Source: Gigaspora rosea (taxonomy: Eukaryota > Glomeromycota > Glomeromycetes > Diversisporales > Gigasporaceae). Taken from it: DNA of 64,000 bases. The translations under genes and the position numbers were made by a program. Of this stretch, positions 1 through 10,082 are shown in pieces (positions within the stretch are counted from its first letter, which is position 1; every line of letters begins with the position of its first letter). The stretch is taken from contig QKWP01000041.1 of assembly GCA_003550325.1 (NCBI GenBank), positions 27,615 to 91,614 on the forward strand. Direction: 5' to 3'. Below the pieces are notes generated by a model. It searched no databases and was not told the DNA's origin. It was given only the letters and a program-made list of their open reading frames with translations.

Positions 1-407
1 TGGTTTTATAGACACTTTTTGCCTCTGATGATTCCAAAAATGACAACCCAAAAATGACAACTTCAAGAATGACAACTTCTGACTGCTTATAGCATTTGAT
101 TGTTTGATTACGTAGTGTCAATTGGTTACACAAGATTCAGAAATTTTAGGAAATCTGATGATATGGGGTCACATGGATTTAGCATTCTCCAATTTTATAA
201 ATGTTACCTGATATTTGCTTACTTTTTTTGGCCAATTAAAATTATATATAATTATATTAATTAAGGGTAATACAATTCAAAATTATCACTGAGTTTACTT
301 TTCTTAAAACTACCTGACATGTCAACAGAGGCATGTATAGGATTTTTTACTAATAAAACTTGCTGCAGAAGTTTTGGAATCTAAAATGATTTAATGTTTA
401 AGTACTA
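1..407. other. AT-rich non-coding stretch
   Basis: No open reading frame or RNA signature is visible. The first 90 bases repeat the phrase 'aatgacaac' three or four times at short intervals, a weak degenerate repeat. The rest is unstructured AT-rich DNA running up to the nested MITE. Confidence 0.5.
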
Positions 408-804
408 CAGTTAAACTTCTCTAAACACACCATTGGGTCTTTAACAAATGCTTTTATAGAGGTCAAGTATATACAGTCAGATCTCTCTAAGTGCTCCCTC
501 TACAAGTGCACTCATTCCAAATACACAGGTCCAAATATTTACTTGACCTTAATAAATGCACTTTTTCTTATTACAGTTCTCTAAATGCACCCTCTCTAAG
601 TGCACACCCTCTTTAAATGCATGCTTAAGTGCTGGCCCAAATATATACTTGACCTTTATAAATGCACTTTTTCTTATTATTCTCTAAATGCACATTATGA
701 AAGTGTAGTTACAAGGGTGTGCACTTAGAGAGATCTGACTGTATTCTCTAAATGCACATTGTTAAAGTTTAGTCCCAAGGGTGTGCATTTAGAAAGATTA
801 ATTG
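408..804. mobile_element. MITE (CAGTTAAAC ends), outer element of a nest
   Basis: The outer halves form an imperfect palindrome. The left end starts CAGTTAAACTTCTCT and the right end finishes AGAAAGATTAATTG, with TA flanking both sides (406-407 and 805-806). The arms share 'ccattgggtctttaacaaatgc'-type sequence in inverted order. It is split by a second MITE of related sequence at 474-741. A TA target and CAGT ends are typical of non-autonomous Tc1/mariner or pogo-like elements; no transposase lies inside. Confidence 0.6.
474..741. mobile_element. MITE (CAGTCAGATCTCTC TIR), TA target site
   Basis: The element starts CAGTCAGATCTCTCTAAGTG and ends with its inverted copy, closing in AGAGATCTGACTG. 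It is flanked by TA at 472-473 and 742-743. It is non-coding and inserted inside an older relative, which gives a relative age. The same family recurs at 51767, 53162, 56017 and inside 52398-52880 and 56745-57000. Confidence 0.75.
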
Positions 805-806
805 TA

Positions 807-2049
807 TCACTATTACTATTGCTATTACAGTACTTTGATTACTTACAAAAATGGTTTAATCATTGGGGCCCTCAATTCTAGTAAGACTGTTATTGCAATT
901 TGAACTAGAAAACCAAAAAAAGGTAATAATTAATATAACCAGAAATAGGTTCTGAAAAATTTGCCAGCTTTGTTTTCTGTAATTAATTTACTTAATTATA
1001 TTTCTGATAAGTTACATCTTTTATTATAAATATCAAATGTGTTAATAGAATGTCTATTTAAAGATTTATTTCAAAAAAAAGATTTTGAGTGAAATCTTAA
1101 GTAAAAGATTGAAAAATCATAAGTGTTCATTTTGAACTTTATCATAATTCTGCTTGAAATAATTGGAGTTGTACTTCACTCATAGAACCTAAAAAAAAAA
1201 TTGTTACAACACTTTCCTGCAAGTGAATTTGTATTCAGAATTTGTGGAATTAAGATTGAAAATTTGTAATATAAATTTTACCAGTTATATGAACTTTTAA
1301 GAAAGCCAACCCATACCAAAAAAGAAATTTTAAAATTTGAAGAAAATGCGAAAAATTGGGTTAAAACTTTTTGCCAACCTACTGTAGGACAATTAAATAC
1401 TGAATAGCAATTCTGAGGCTTTATAGAAAGGAGAATATAATGCCTTATATGCACATGTTTGCATGCATATACTCTATTTTATGCATTAATTAAAAAAGAA
1501 GAGATTAATGATTGGATTATTCTCAACAAATAGTATCAAAAAAAATTATAACCAGATATGTATACATATATTTGTTTTTGTATTTATTAGTTAAATATCA
1601 TATAACTTATTTTATTATCTTAGGTTAAATTATTTTTTGGAGAAACTATAATAGGAGGAGATAAAAAACAAAAACCTATTGTTTATGATATTTTAGAGTT
1701 TAAAAATTAGCAATTTTTTTATTTAATTAATAACTCCAATTGAAATAACATATAAAAATGTCAAGAAAAATATAATTTAAAATTTTATTTATTTAAAATC
1801 GTAAAATCATTTATTTAAATTGGAGTAAAGCAAAATATATTTATAGCATAATTTAGTAGCAGAAGTTGGTTTACTATTTGTTAATAGAAGGTTGTTATTT
1901 GATTGAACAAAGCAGGATGAAGAGAAAATGCCTAGAAATTATATATTGTATATAAACTATAATAACTACTGGATAATAATTTATGAAAGCACAATGATCA
2001 TCTGGACCAACTTTCCATGACAACTGAACTGTAGAAATCTATAGATAAT
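807..2049. other. AT-rich non-coding stretch
   Basis: Only short open frames occur, with runs of A and T and no recognisable protein, RNA or repeat structure. I see nothing supportable here. Confidence 0.5.
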
Positions 2050-3060
2050 ATGCAACCTCTTACTACAAAACTTCTTTTAGAGTATTCGGGAACAAGTGTT
2101 CTACTCGAGGCAACTGAAAAAGAGCTGAAAAAGAAGTCTTGGGATAGGTCTCCCTGGAGTAAAACACAAAAACTATCAAATAGTAGTTGGTTACTGAGTA
2201 ACCGGAAGTCTTTGTCATCAAGCTCAATTGTTTTTGAACTTTATGAAAGCTGCATATTTTTCTGTAGACTACAAAACTTACATGGTTTTAAACCCACGAA
2301 ACAAGTTGGACCTCTTGGAACTTTTCTTGCCCTTTTGGTCTTTTTCGAAATTTCGACAAAGTGGGCATTCTGGCTTACCCCCACCAAAAGATCAACAATG
2401 TTTACCTCCTCCAATTTGGAAATGCAGCTACCATATTGGAATGAGATCACAAGTGGATTTCAGTCTTTCAGAATAAATAACAAACGATACATATTTGAGG
2501 AAACCTTGAACCAAAATTTCGTTCTAGAATGTTCTTATAGCTAGAGTTTCTTTTACACACCTATCTCTACAGTTTTTTTTAGGTTAGAGGCCATTTTTTC
2601 TAGTAATAGTTTTTTACCTACATATGATAATTTGAGTCTAGTTAGAGTAGAGACTACTTTTCTTAGTATCATGTAATTTTTAAAATAGTCCACTTGGTGC
2701 AAGGTTTTAATTGACCTGAGGCCTTGCTTTTCTTTTTTTTCTTTTTTTATCATTTGTTTTCTTGTTTTCTTTTTGTTTTCTCTTTTTAATTTCTACCCCT
2801 TTTCTTATTTTGCCCTTAGTAGTTTAGTTTTTTTCTCCCACCTCCAAGGATATTTCCTCCAGAAAATGCCCTTGTATGGTGGAGCGAGGCTGATGGACTA
2901 GTCGGTGTCTCCTGAGATGCCATGTAGCGATTCGCATTTGGTTTAGTTTAGCTAAATCAGATGATGCCAGTGCTGTATTATTCTTTGTCTAATGAGTTTG
3001 TACTATTTTTTTAGTAGTATAATAAAATCAAAGAGGTTGTATTTGGCGAGTTTCACTAAG
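2050..3060 (+). other. Possible decayed repeat element with 3'-UTR-like tail
   Basis: A 164-codon frame (2050-2544) opens here, but its translation resembles no family I know and overlaps other open frames on both strands, so I do not call it a gene. From about 2550 the composition changes to long T-rich tracts. A locally GC-richer block follows (about 2840-2960) and then an AATAAA at about 3022. This looks like the end of a transcribed repeat such as a LINE or LTR element tail. The identity is a guess. Confidence 0.2.
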
Positions 3061-3274
3061 AGGAAAAAAATTCATAAAAGGGCTGAGTAAGATTTTCTTA
3101 ACTGTAAATAGTAAATAAATTAGTACTATAAATAAATATAAAACATTCAAATTTAACTATATACTTACTTATTTATAAATTCTTCAGAATTAGTAATAAA
3201 ATTAATTAATAAAGTTCTTGTTAAAAAAGTCCATTGTTTTCCTTATACTCCTTTTGTATCCAACTAAAGTTATT

Positions 3275-3613
3275 TTATATTGACCAACCATCATTATCCT
3301 CAAATAAAATATAACCCTGTATTGAAGTATTTATATCTTCACAAAATATAATTTCATCATATTTGAATATGCATTTTAACTTTTTCTTATCTTCAGTACC
3401 TTCTAAAACACATTGATATTTCTGTTGACTTGGTATATATTTAAAATTTTGCTTATTTTTAAATAAAGACAAAAAAACATTTTCTGGAAATGCATAAATC
3501 ATAATATGCTTTTTTCTAATTGAGTGTCTATTAAACCCAAAACTGTTCTTCAAGTGAATTATTACTTTATCTTGATAAAATGATAAAGTGTCATCAGAAG
3601 GTTTACAATACAA
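3275..3613 (-). CDS. Small hypothetical protein (112 aa)
   Basis: A single uninterrupted frame starts with ATG at 3613 and encodes a mixed, non-repetitive protein of 112 residues (MYCKPSDDTL... ...EDNDGWSI). Composition is balanced for an AT-rich genome, with charged, aromatic and Cys residues spread evenly, which is more gene-like than the low-complexity frames nearby. No signal peptide, membrane segment or known motif can be seen. It could be a small gene, one exon of a larger one, or a relic. A neighbouring TIR element begins 120 bp beyond its 5' end. Confidence 0.3.
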   Translation of the reverse strand: MYCKPSDDTLSFYQDKVIIHLKNSFGFNRHSIRKKHIMIYAFPENVFLSLFKNKQNFKYIPSQQKYQCVLEGTEDKKKLKCIFKYDEIIFCEDINTSIQGYILFEDNDGWSI

Positions 3614-3732
3614 ATAATGATATAAAATAAGTTTGTTATTTTATGTTTATTTGTTTGTAGATCTGCAATTTTTTTTTGTATTATAAGTTTTAGAATATAA
3701 CAAACAAGGAAAAATGAAGGATGAAGTCATTA

Positions 3733-4265
3733 GGGGCATCCATAAATAACGTTATGTACCCCTCATAGTAGTGCTTGACCCCCCTCTACTATATAAAAAA
3801 ATTTTTTAAAATCCATATATTTATATATAAACTTTTACTAAAACTTGAATATATTGTGACACAGTGGCCCGATTTGGATGTTTTAGGTACCATTCGATTC
3901 GTCTCAGTGAGACGAATCCAACGATACCAAAATTATTTTATTTGGATTGCTGGATCAATAGTTATTCACAAAAAACTATTGATTTTATAGTCATTTTATA
4001 AGATAACATAATAACCAATAGTATTTGACCAATAACTTTTGATCCAGTGCTCCAAGTGAAGTAAAATTGGTACCATTCGACTTCTCTCACCGAGACGAAT
4101 CGAATAGTACCAAAATCATTAAATTTGGACCACTGATTCAATTTTTAGACAATTTTTCTAAAAAAATTACGTTAATTTTTTTGACCCCACTACTTAAGAG
4201 GAAAAACATTATATTTTGTCAGACTCCTCCTCTCCTCTTGTATAACGTTATTTCTGGATGCCCCC
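3733..4265. mobile_element. PIF/Harbinger-like MITE with TTA target duplication
   Basis: The left end reads GGGGCATCCATAAATAACG and the right end is its inverted copy with one extra terminal G. TTA occurs on both sides (3730-3732, 4266-4268). A 3-bp TWA duplication with G-rich ends is the hallmark of PIF/Harbinger elements. Inside are two separate hairpins built on GGTACCATTCGA..TCTC arms (about 3887-3930 and 4068-4112). The open frames at 3775 and 4067 lie in the element and are not genes. Confidence 0.7.
3887..4112. repeat. Two GGTACC-bounded hairpins inside the MITE
   Basis: Each hairpin starts GGTACCATTCGA, passes through a centre with GAGACGAATC, and returns to an imperfect inverted copy ending near GGTACC or GATACC. 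The two lie in mirror orientation around an AT-rich spacer that itself contains inverted 'ggatcaatagtt' and 'aacttttgatcc' arms. The MITE core is therefore a nest of palindromes. Confidence 0.5.
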
Positions 4266-4268
4266 TTA

Positions 4269-5547
4269 TAGACATTAGAATAGTTTCACATAAAAATTTA
4301 TTGTTTGTCTATAACTTCTGACTAGAATTCAATATGTGATATATTTTTTATATACATATCTGATATATAAACAAACATAGCAATGATTGACAATCAATCA
4401 TTTTATAAGTAATATAAACAAAGTGACCCATATGTATATGCAAGCTCAACCAATCATATTGAATAAAGAGTAGATATGCATAAATGGCCATTATTTTATA
4501 AAATTAGGATAGTAGTGTCATGGCTATTCTTAGTATCCTATGTATTTGTAGGATTTACTAATAAACTTCATTTATTTGGCAATACAATAACTAACATATC
4601 ATACAGGTACTACTACCAAATATGTTCTAATGATGGGTATTGAAACTATTTCATAATTGGTGAAATTGTTTAATCAATGGTTTTGTTAATGATACATTGA
4701 CAATTGATGAAACTACTGACAATTGATAAAGCTATTGTTGATGATGAAACTATTGATGATCGATAATGAAACTATGGACAAAACTATTGATGAAACTATA
4801 ATAATTATAAAACAAAAAGATCAATTTATAAAAGTTTATTTATTTACTTTTTAAGATTTTGACATAGTTTTTAAAGTGCTAAGTAAATTTTCTGAATCAT
4901 TGTTTTTATTCTCTATATTATTTAAATTTTCACTAATATTTTTGTTTACATTATTCACACTATTTAAACTATCAATATTTTTATTATTTCTATAATTCTA
5001 TCTAACCATTTTGTCAATGGTTTAATCTTGATGAAATTTTAACAATTGATGAAACTGTCAACAATTGATGAATTACTGATAAAATTCTTGGCAAAATTAA
5101 TTTGGCTAATAAATTATAAAATGCAATTGACCCCTTTGACAAGCTTTATTATAATGACCTCTGGGTATTCTGAATTTTAAATATCTTTCAAAGTCACTGC
5201 TATTTCATCATAATAAAAATTCACAGTTCATACAAAAACATAGGAATCATTTATTTGGCCACGAAATGTTTCTATTAAATTGTCAGACCATTATAAAAGT
5301 TAACTCCATCAAAAGTTAACAAACTCATAAAAAAATCAATTTTAGCTTTCTCTAGAATTTAAAGCAAAAAAATTTTTTATTTGTAGTTACACTCAACAGA
5401 CTTATCGGATAGATCTAGGTAATTGATGCAAATCATTGGGTAATATCGGATAACTGTGTAAAAAATAATAGAACTGGGCAATGAATCAAAAAATTATTTA
5501 CATGATTCAAAAAAAACTTGCATTATAAACCTTTCCTTACATTTATT
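4269..5547. other. Non-coding; degenerate GATGAAACTATT repeat
   Basis: No gene is seen. Between about 4660 and 5080 the phrases 'attgatgaaact' and 'caattgatgaaac' recur many times at irregular spacing, a decayed short minisatellite. The rest is AT-rich unique sequence. Confidence 0.45.
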
Positions 5548-6099
5548 GTACGGGTCTTATGTAACAACCCGTGCTTTTTTCACTCATTTATTGACACATG
5601 TTTAAAAAATAACTAAATCGGAACACTTTCATATTTGATAAAAATATGTAAGTGTACCGATTTAATTATTTATTTTTATTATTATTAAAGTTGGTCCACA
5701 TTTTATAAAAATATTGGGACATTCACGTCATTAGGTCTTTTTAAATTTTTATTGGATGATGTCTGCATTATTTTGTTTACGCTTTTTTAAAATTGTCTTG
5801 GATATCTTCGCTTTTATTCTTTAAAATTCTTTATTTATTGGTTTTTTTTTTAGGGCGGATTGCACGTTATAAGTTTTTGCTTTCTTTAAATTCTAATTAT
5901 ACCGAGTCATATGTTATTTTGTTTTACTTTCTTTACATAATTTTACCAAACGAGATTATTTTATTAAATTTTCACTTTTTTTTAAAAATTTCTATGTGTA
6001 ATTATGTTTTTGCTTTTAGATTAGATTTAGTCTTTTTTTTAAAAAAAAAATTTCTTGTGATTTTTTTACTTTATTAGGTTTAGCCTGAACTTTGATTTA

Positions 6100-7005
6100 T
6101 AGCGGTTTGCAGAAAGGTGTGACCCTGCAGATCATGATGTCATGTGAAATCATGTGAAATCGACCGATTCTGATCGATTTTTCGATTCTTGGAGAATTTT
6201 AAAGATTTTTATATACAGGCATTGATGATCGGTATTTTATATAATTTATCAAAACAAAACAAATTACATAATATAAAGTGAAAATTTAATAAATTACATG
6301 ATAACATATATAGTAAAAATTTAATATTCGCTTTATGTTTTCCTTTATTATCATACATGTATAATCGTTATATTATATCTCTGTATTTATATTTTAATTC
6401 AATAAATATCATGATGCCTCCTGCGTATAGTGATGACTTGAAATGGCGTATAGTTTTTTTATATTATGATAATTATTCAATATTGCAAATTACGAATCAT
6501 CTTTATATTAGTAAAGGCGAACAATTTTTAATTCAAAAGAACCTAATAATTTAGTGGCATATTCGGTTAGTTCATCCAAAGTAACGGATGCAAATGATGC
6601 TAATTGGATAACTTTGATTCAACACACCATTCTTTGAAGATTGTTAGAAAATATTCGCAACTTAAAAAATTGAAGTCGCGAAATAGACACTGACAAGCCT
6701 AATGAAAATCTCGCTTACAAACTCAATAAAGAGATAATGGAAAAAGTCTCTGGGTTTGGTAAAGAAAGTGTTACGATTATATAAAAAATGGGGAATCCAT
6801 GGAAACAAATACCTGGACAACATAATTTTTAATCAAAGTGACAAGTATATTACTGTATTAGTTATGTAATCACTGATCAAATAATTATAAAATTTTTTAC
6901 GGATTTTTAATGATTCTTAAATTTAGATTCCCTATTTAGAATCTCAAAGATTCTCCGCATCATCATCATGAAAATCATGGGGTCACACCTTTCTGCAAAC
7001 CGCCA
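6100..7005. mobile_element. Decayed Tc1/mariner-like element
   Basis: The TIRs are GCGGTTTGCAGAAAGGTGTG-like with a TA on both outer sides (6098-6099 and 7006-7007). At about 906 bp it is shorter than an autonomous element. Inside is a transposase-like helix-turn-helix start (6408 onward) followed by stop codons. It sits within a larger TIR element. Confidence 0.65.
6357..6554 (+). pseudogene. Tc1/mariner-type transposase N-terminus (HTH) relic
   Basis: The 65-codon frame contains PPAYSDDLKWRIVFLYYD followed by SILQITNHLYIS, the layout of the first homeodomain-like helix-turn-helix of Tc1/mariner transposases. The upstream residues of the frame are AT-derived filler; the real start is likely the ATGATGCC near 6410. 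The frame is lost after 'SKG', no DDE/D catalytic motifs can be followed downstream, and the surrounding element is internally deleted. It is therefore non-functional. Confidence 0.5.
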
Positions 7006-7179
7006 TAATTGTTTGATATTTTGCACGAAAGAATTTATAATTTAAATCATAGATAGATTTTTTTTTTATCTGCGCTGTTATATAATGCGTGTGTTTAGTA
7101 TTTCATGACAGTAATATTAAAACTGGCTTTTTATTGAGGTGAAGGTGACGCACGGGTTGTTACGTCAGACCCATACAGT

Positions 7180-7316
7180 AATATAGTTTTTATATGGGAT
7201 TATATAAATAACTAAATTTGCGTGGATTAACCCGTGTCACATGGCCTTCGGCCATATGACCCAGGTTAACCCGTGCAAATTTAGTTATTTTCTACAACCC
7301 ATACAATAACTATAAC
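7180..7316. repeat. 137-bp near-perfect palindrome (hairpin)
   Basis: The sequence is symmetric about position 7248. The core arms read ATGGCC and GGCCAT around a TTC loop, flanked by GGATTAACCCGTGT-type arms, then AAATAACTAAATTTGC and its inverse. Short outer segments also pair with mismatches. It is non-coding and has the structure of a foldback MITE. Confidence 0.7.
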
Positions 7317-7319
7317 TTA

Positions 7320-8012
7320 TCACACCCAAATGAAATAGATTACTTTTGAAGTTTATGATTTTTCATGTGTTTCGTCATTCATTACGGGTTCGTCATTCAT
7401 CATAATTTTAGTCATTCATCATTTCATCAACTCGAAGTTTTTTGACGAAATGGCTTCATCATTCATCAAAAATGAATGTATCGACATTCGTCACCCATAT
7501 TTAATATGTTCACACAGATATCAATTTGCACTTAGAAGCTCACAAAAGATATTACGGGTCATCAAACTAGGCACCTCCCCTTTAGGATCCCCCGCTGCCT
7601 TATATATTAATTACTAATTTACATTTGCGTCACTGATTTGTTAGACTTTTAATTAATTTCATGCAAACTTGATCAACCATTTCCAGGCACCACGAAATCC
7701 CGGGGTAATGAATTCAACCGTGACAGTATGAAAGTTGATATTTTATTAAATATAAATAAATAATATTGATATTTTTTTTTATGTTCTATTAGTTTTAACC
7801 TATGCAATTGGTTTACATTATTGTGATTATTATTAGGTTTGATCTTTTATAATTGACTAGTATCACAAGTTTATTTAGTATATTTGCTAATTTTAGTGGG
7901 GACTTTAAAAAAGACCTAATTTTACAAATTGGTGCATATGTTTTATAATCTAAACACTACTAAAGTGAATATTGCGAACTATAAACTCAATATAATACTT
8001 GTGTCAGTAACT
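7320..8012. other. Non-coding; 'gtcattcatca' repeats
   Basis: Between 7370 and 7500 the phrase 'gtcattcat(ca)' recurs about five times on the plus strand. The remainder is AT-rich and lies beyond the 3' end of the minus-strand kinase gene. No gene is seen. Confidence 0.4.
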
Positions 8013-9348
8013 TCAATAATCAGAAAGTTCGATGGATTCAATAGGTCTGCTTACTAAATATAAAATATAAAATTAATTTGAGCAAAAACATGTATAAAAA
8101 TTTTATTTAAATAGCTACCTTTAATCGTATTCAATATTTTTTGTGTATTAATCATTTTACTAGTATACATAAAATCTGGATGTTTTGGTAAATTGATTGG
8201 TAATGTTTCAGCTATTTTATCAGCATTTAAGAATTGTTTTTTAATTTTATCATTATTTGAACTTTCCAAACTTTTAATCCATTCTTTAAGTTTAGCACTA
8301 ATTTGAACAGCATGTGGTCGTTCTTTTGGATCAGAATTCATGCATTGCTTAGCCAATTTAATATAGCATTCTGGAGTTCCTGGTGCAAACTCTGGTCGTA
8401 ATCCAGTGCAAATTTTTACAGCAAGTTCTTCATTAAATTGATAACCATCAAAGGGTCTTTGGCCAGTTGAGATCTCTGTCATGATGACTCCAAAGCCATA
8501 AATATCCGCTTTTTTTGTAAATTCCTGACTTGATAAAACCTCTGGAGCGACGTAAGGCATAACGCCATAAATACAACCCTCTGAATCACTTTCATTACAT
8601 TTTTTAGATAATCCCATATCCGAGATGTAAGATTTCATATTTTCGTTGATTCCTTTATGTTGCAAAATATTACCGCTGTGAAAATCTGCATGAATATAGC
8701 CTGTAACATGAATTTGAACTAGATCCTCTGAAATATCAAGTAGTAGTTTTAATTTGGCCTGCCAATTAAGGTCACGAAAATTTGTTCTTAAAAACTTATA
8801 AAGATTTCTACTATTGGCATATTGAAATACCATCATATATTCATTCGTTTCTGTATTTTGAGTTAACCCATATATTTTGAGTTTACCACCAAATAACATA
8901 CATTTCATATGGTTTTTGAACTTAACGAATTTATAAAAATGAATTAATACAACTATTTGTGTAATAACAACAACAAATTTAACTTACTTCATTCAAAGAA
9001 GAATCTGATAGGGTCTTGAGTGCAACGGCGCTAGATGATTCACGCGATCTTACATACCGGTAGCCTGTTTTCTCAATTTTTCGTATACCATCTGACCAAG
9101 TTGCAAGGTATACGCAGCCAAATCCACCTTCACCAATTTTATCAGTGATGCTTAATTTATCAAATGGAATCCATTCAATAACATTCTCATAATTAGTAGT
9201 TCTAAGTTGAAATTCCTTTATACAACAGTCAAAATCTTTATTTCCACATGTCCAATTTCGAATCATTATTTCAGGATCACACGTAATGCACCAAGATCCA
9301 TGCGTGTTATTTTTATTGCAGTGCTTGCATATTCCCGAGTTGTAATTC
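8013..9348 (-). CDS. Protein kinase (TKL/RGC-type), exons 2-4 of a probable Sel1-kinase gene
   Basis: Exons are modelled at 9348-8988, 8920-8119 and 8053-8013, with introns of 67 and 65 nt. All junctions are GT..AG and in phase, and the last exon ends SRPIESIELSDY. The reading begins with a CxxC..CxxC segment (CKHC, CITC) and an NWTCGNKDFD stretch. The kinase domain follows: glycine loop IGEGGFGCVY, VALK lysine, HADFHSGN catalytic loop (Asp and Asn kept, Arg of HRD replaced by Ala), DMG in place of DFG, YVAPE and DIYGFG. This layout is familiar from the expanded kinase families of arbuscular mycorrhizal fungi. The open frame runs upstream without an ATG to an acceptor AG at 9350-9349, so the ATG at 9266 is not the true start. 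The 5' part is probably the Sel1 exon at 25125-24734. An active kinase is likely but unproven. Confidence 0.85.
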
Positions 9349-9525
9349 CTTTTGTTATATAATACTATATTATTTATTTTACATATTTAGATAATCTTTA
9401 ATTTCAATACAAATAATTTTATACTTACCGTCTAATTAGTTATTATTTTTAATAAATAATAAATAATTTATGACAAATTACTAATTTTAAATTAAATCAG
9501 ATCAAATATGTTTACTTTTATACTC

Positions 9526-9609
9526 ACCTAAATTAATGTGAATAAAAAAAACATTAAATCGTAAATAAACAAGAACTTGAATAGCTTATTTTAATTACTT
9601 AGTTTAATA
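9526..9609 (-). repeat. Diverged outlying copy of the 106-bp unit
   Basis: The stretch from 'tactcacctaaattaatgtg' through 'ttacttagtttaata' matches the 106-bp repeat with several changes. On the minus strand its acceptor-like TTTAG is followed directly by GTGAGTATA, with no bases between them. It is separated from the main array by the nested MITEs. Confidence 0.7.
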
Positions 9610-10077
9610 GGGTGTTTCATAATTAATGATTTGGCATCCGAAATAAGCAATGTATTTATTGTGCGATACATAAACCTTATTTTTTTAACGTATTTACATA
9701 ATAATTTACCGGTAAATAGGCATAAAAAAAAGCTAATAGGGGTTTCAAAGTTAACAAATGAGTGGCGCATTTTGAAATTAAATGAGCGTTTGAAAAAACT
9801 TAATTGTATTTCAAAAATTTTAAAATTGGAAAATGAAATGGTAGTGTCTGGAGACCCCATTTAACAAATAAACAGGCTTTCAACGACAAAAATCATCATT
9901 TCAAATTTATCGGAAAATGAAATAAAGTTGAATCTGTAACCAATTTCAATTAAAATTAGATTTCCGCATTTTAACTTTGAAACCCCCTAATTTTATTGAT
10001 TGTGTCAAATTTTAAAATAGAAGCAGTGTCTTTTAAATCCTCACTTATTTTCAAAATATATTAATTGTGAAACCCAC
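9610..10077. mobile_element. MITE (GGGTGTTTCA ends), outer element of a nest
   Basis: The left end GGGTGTTTCATAATTAA is inverted at the right end (TTAATTGTGAAACCCAC), with TA flanks at 9608-9609 and 10078-10079. It lies inside the proposed giant intron of the Sel1-kinase gene. The overlapping open frames on both strands at 9591-9864 come from this palindromic sequence and are not genes. Confidence 0.6.
9739..9987. mobile_element. MITE (GGGGTTTCAAAGTTAA ends), nested
   Basis: The left end GGGGTTTCAAAGTTAA is matched by an inverted TTAACTTTGAAACCCCC at the right end. TA dinucleotides flank both sides (9737-9738, 9988-9989). Its ends resemble those of the surrounding element, so a relative inserted into a relative. 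Confidence 0.65.
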
Positions 10078-10082
10078 TAATA

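Larger units (their letters stand above)
5548..7178. mobile_element. TIR element (GTACGGGTC ends) hosting a nested Tc1-like element
   Basis: The left end 'gtacgggtcttatgtaacaa' is matched by an inverted copy at 7151-7178 with few differences over about 27 bp. The interior is AT-rich and largely non-coding apart from a second TIR element at 6100-7005. A target duplication is not clear. The superfamily is unknown; the element is probably non-autonomous. Confidence 0.5.

Noticed and set aside
3775-4321. Two plus-strand open frames
   Set aside because: Both fall within, or run out of, the TTA-flanked MITE and read through its hairpins.
8054-8118. C-terminal tail of the kinase as read in the uninterrupted frame
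   Set aside because: A GT..AG intron of 65 nt removes it and restores a conserved-looking end; the read-through tail is AT filler.
9591-9864. Overlapping 77- to 89-codon frames on both strands
   Set aside because: They lie in nested palindromic MITEs, mirror one another and have no protein-like conservation.
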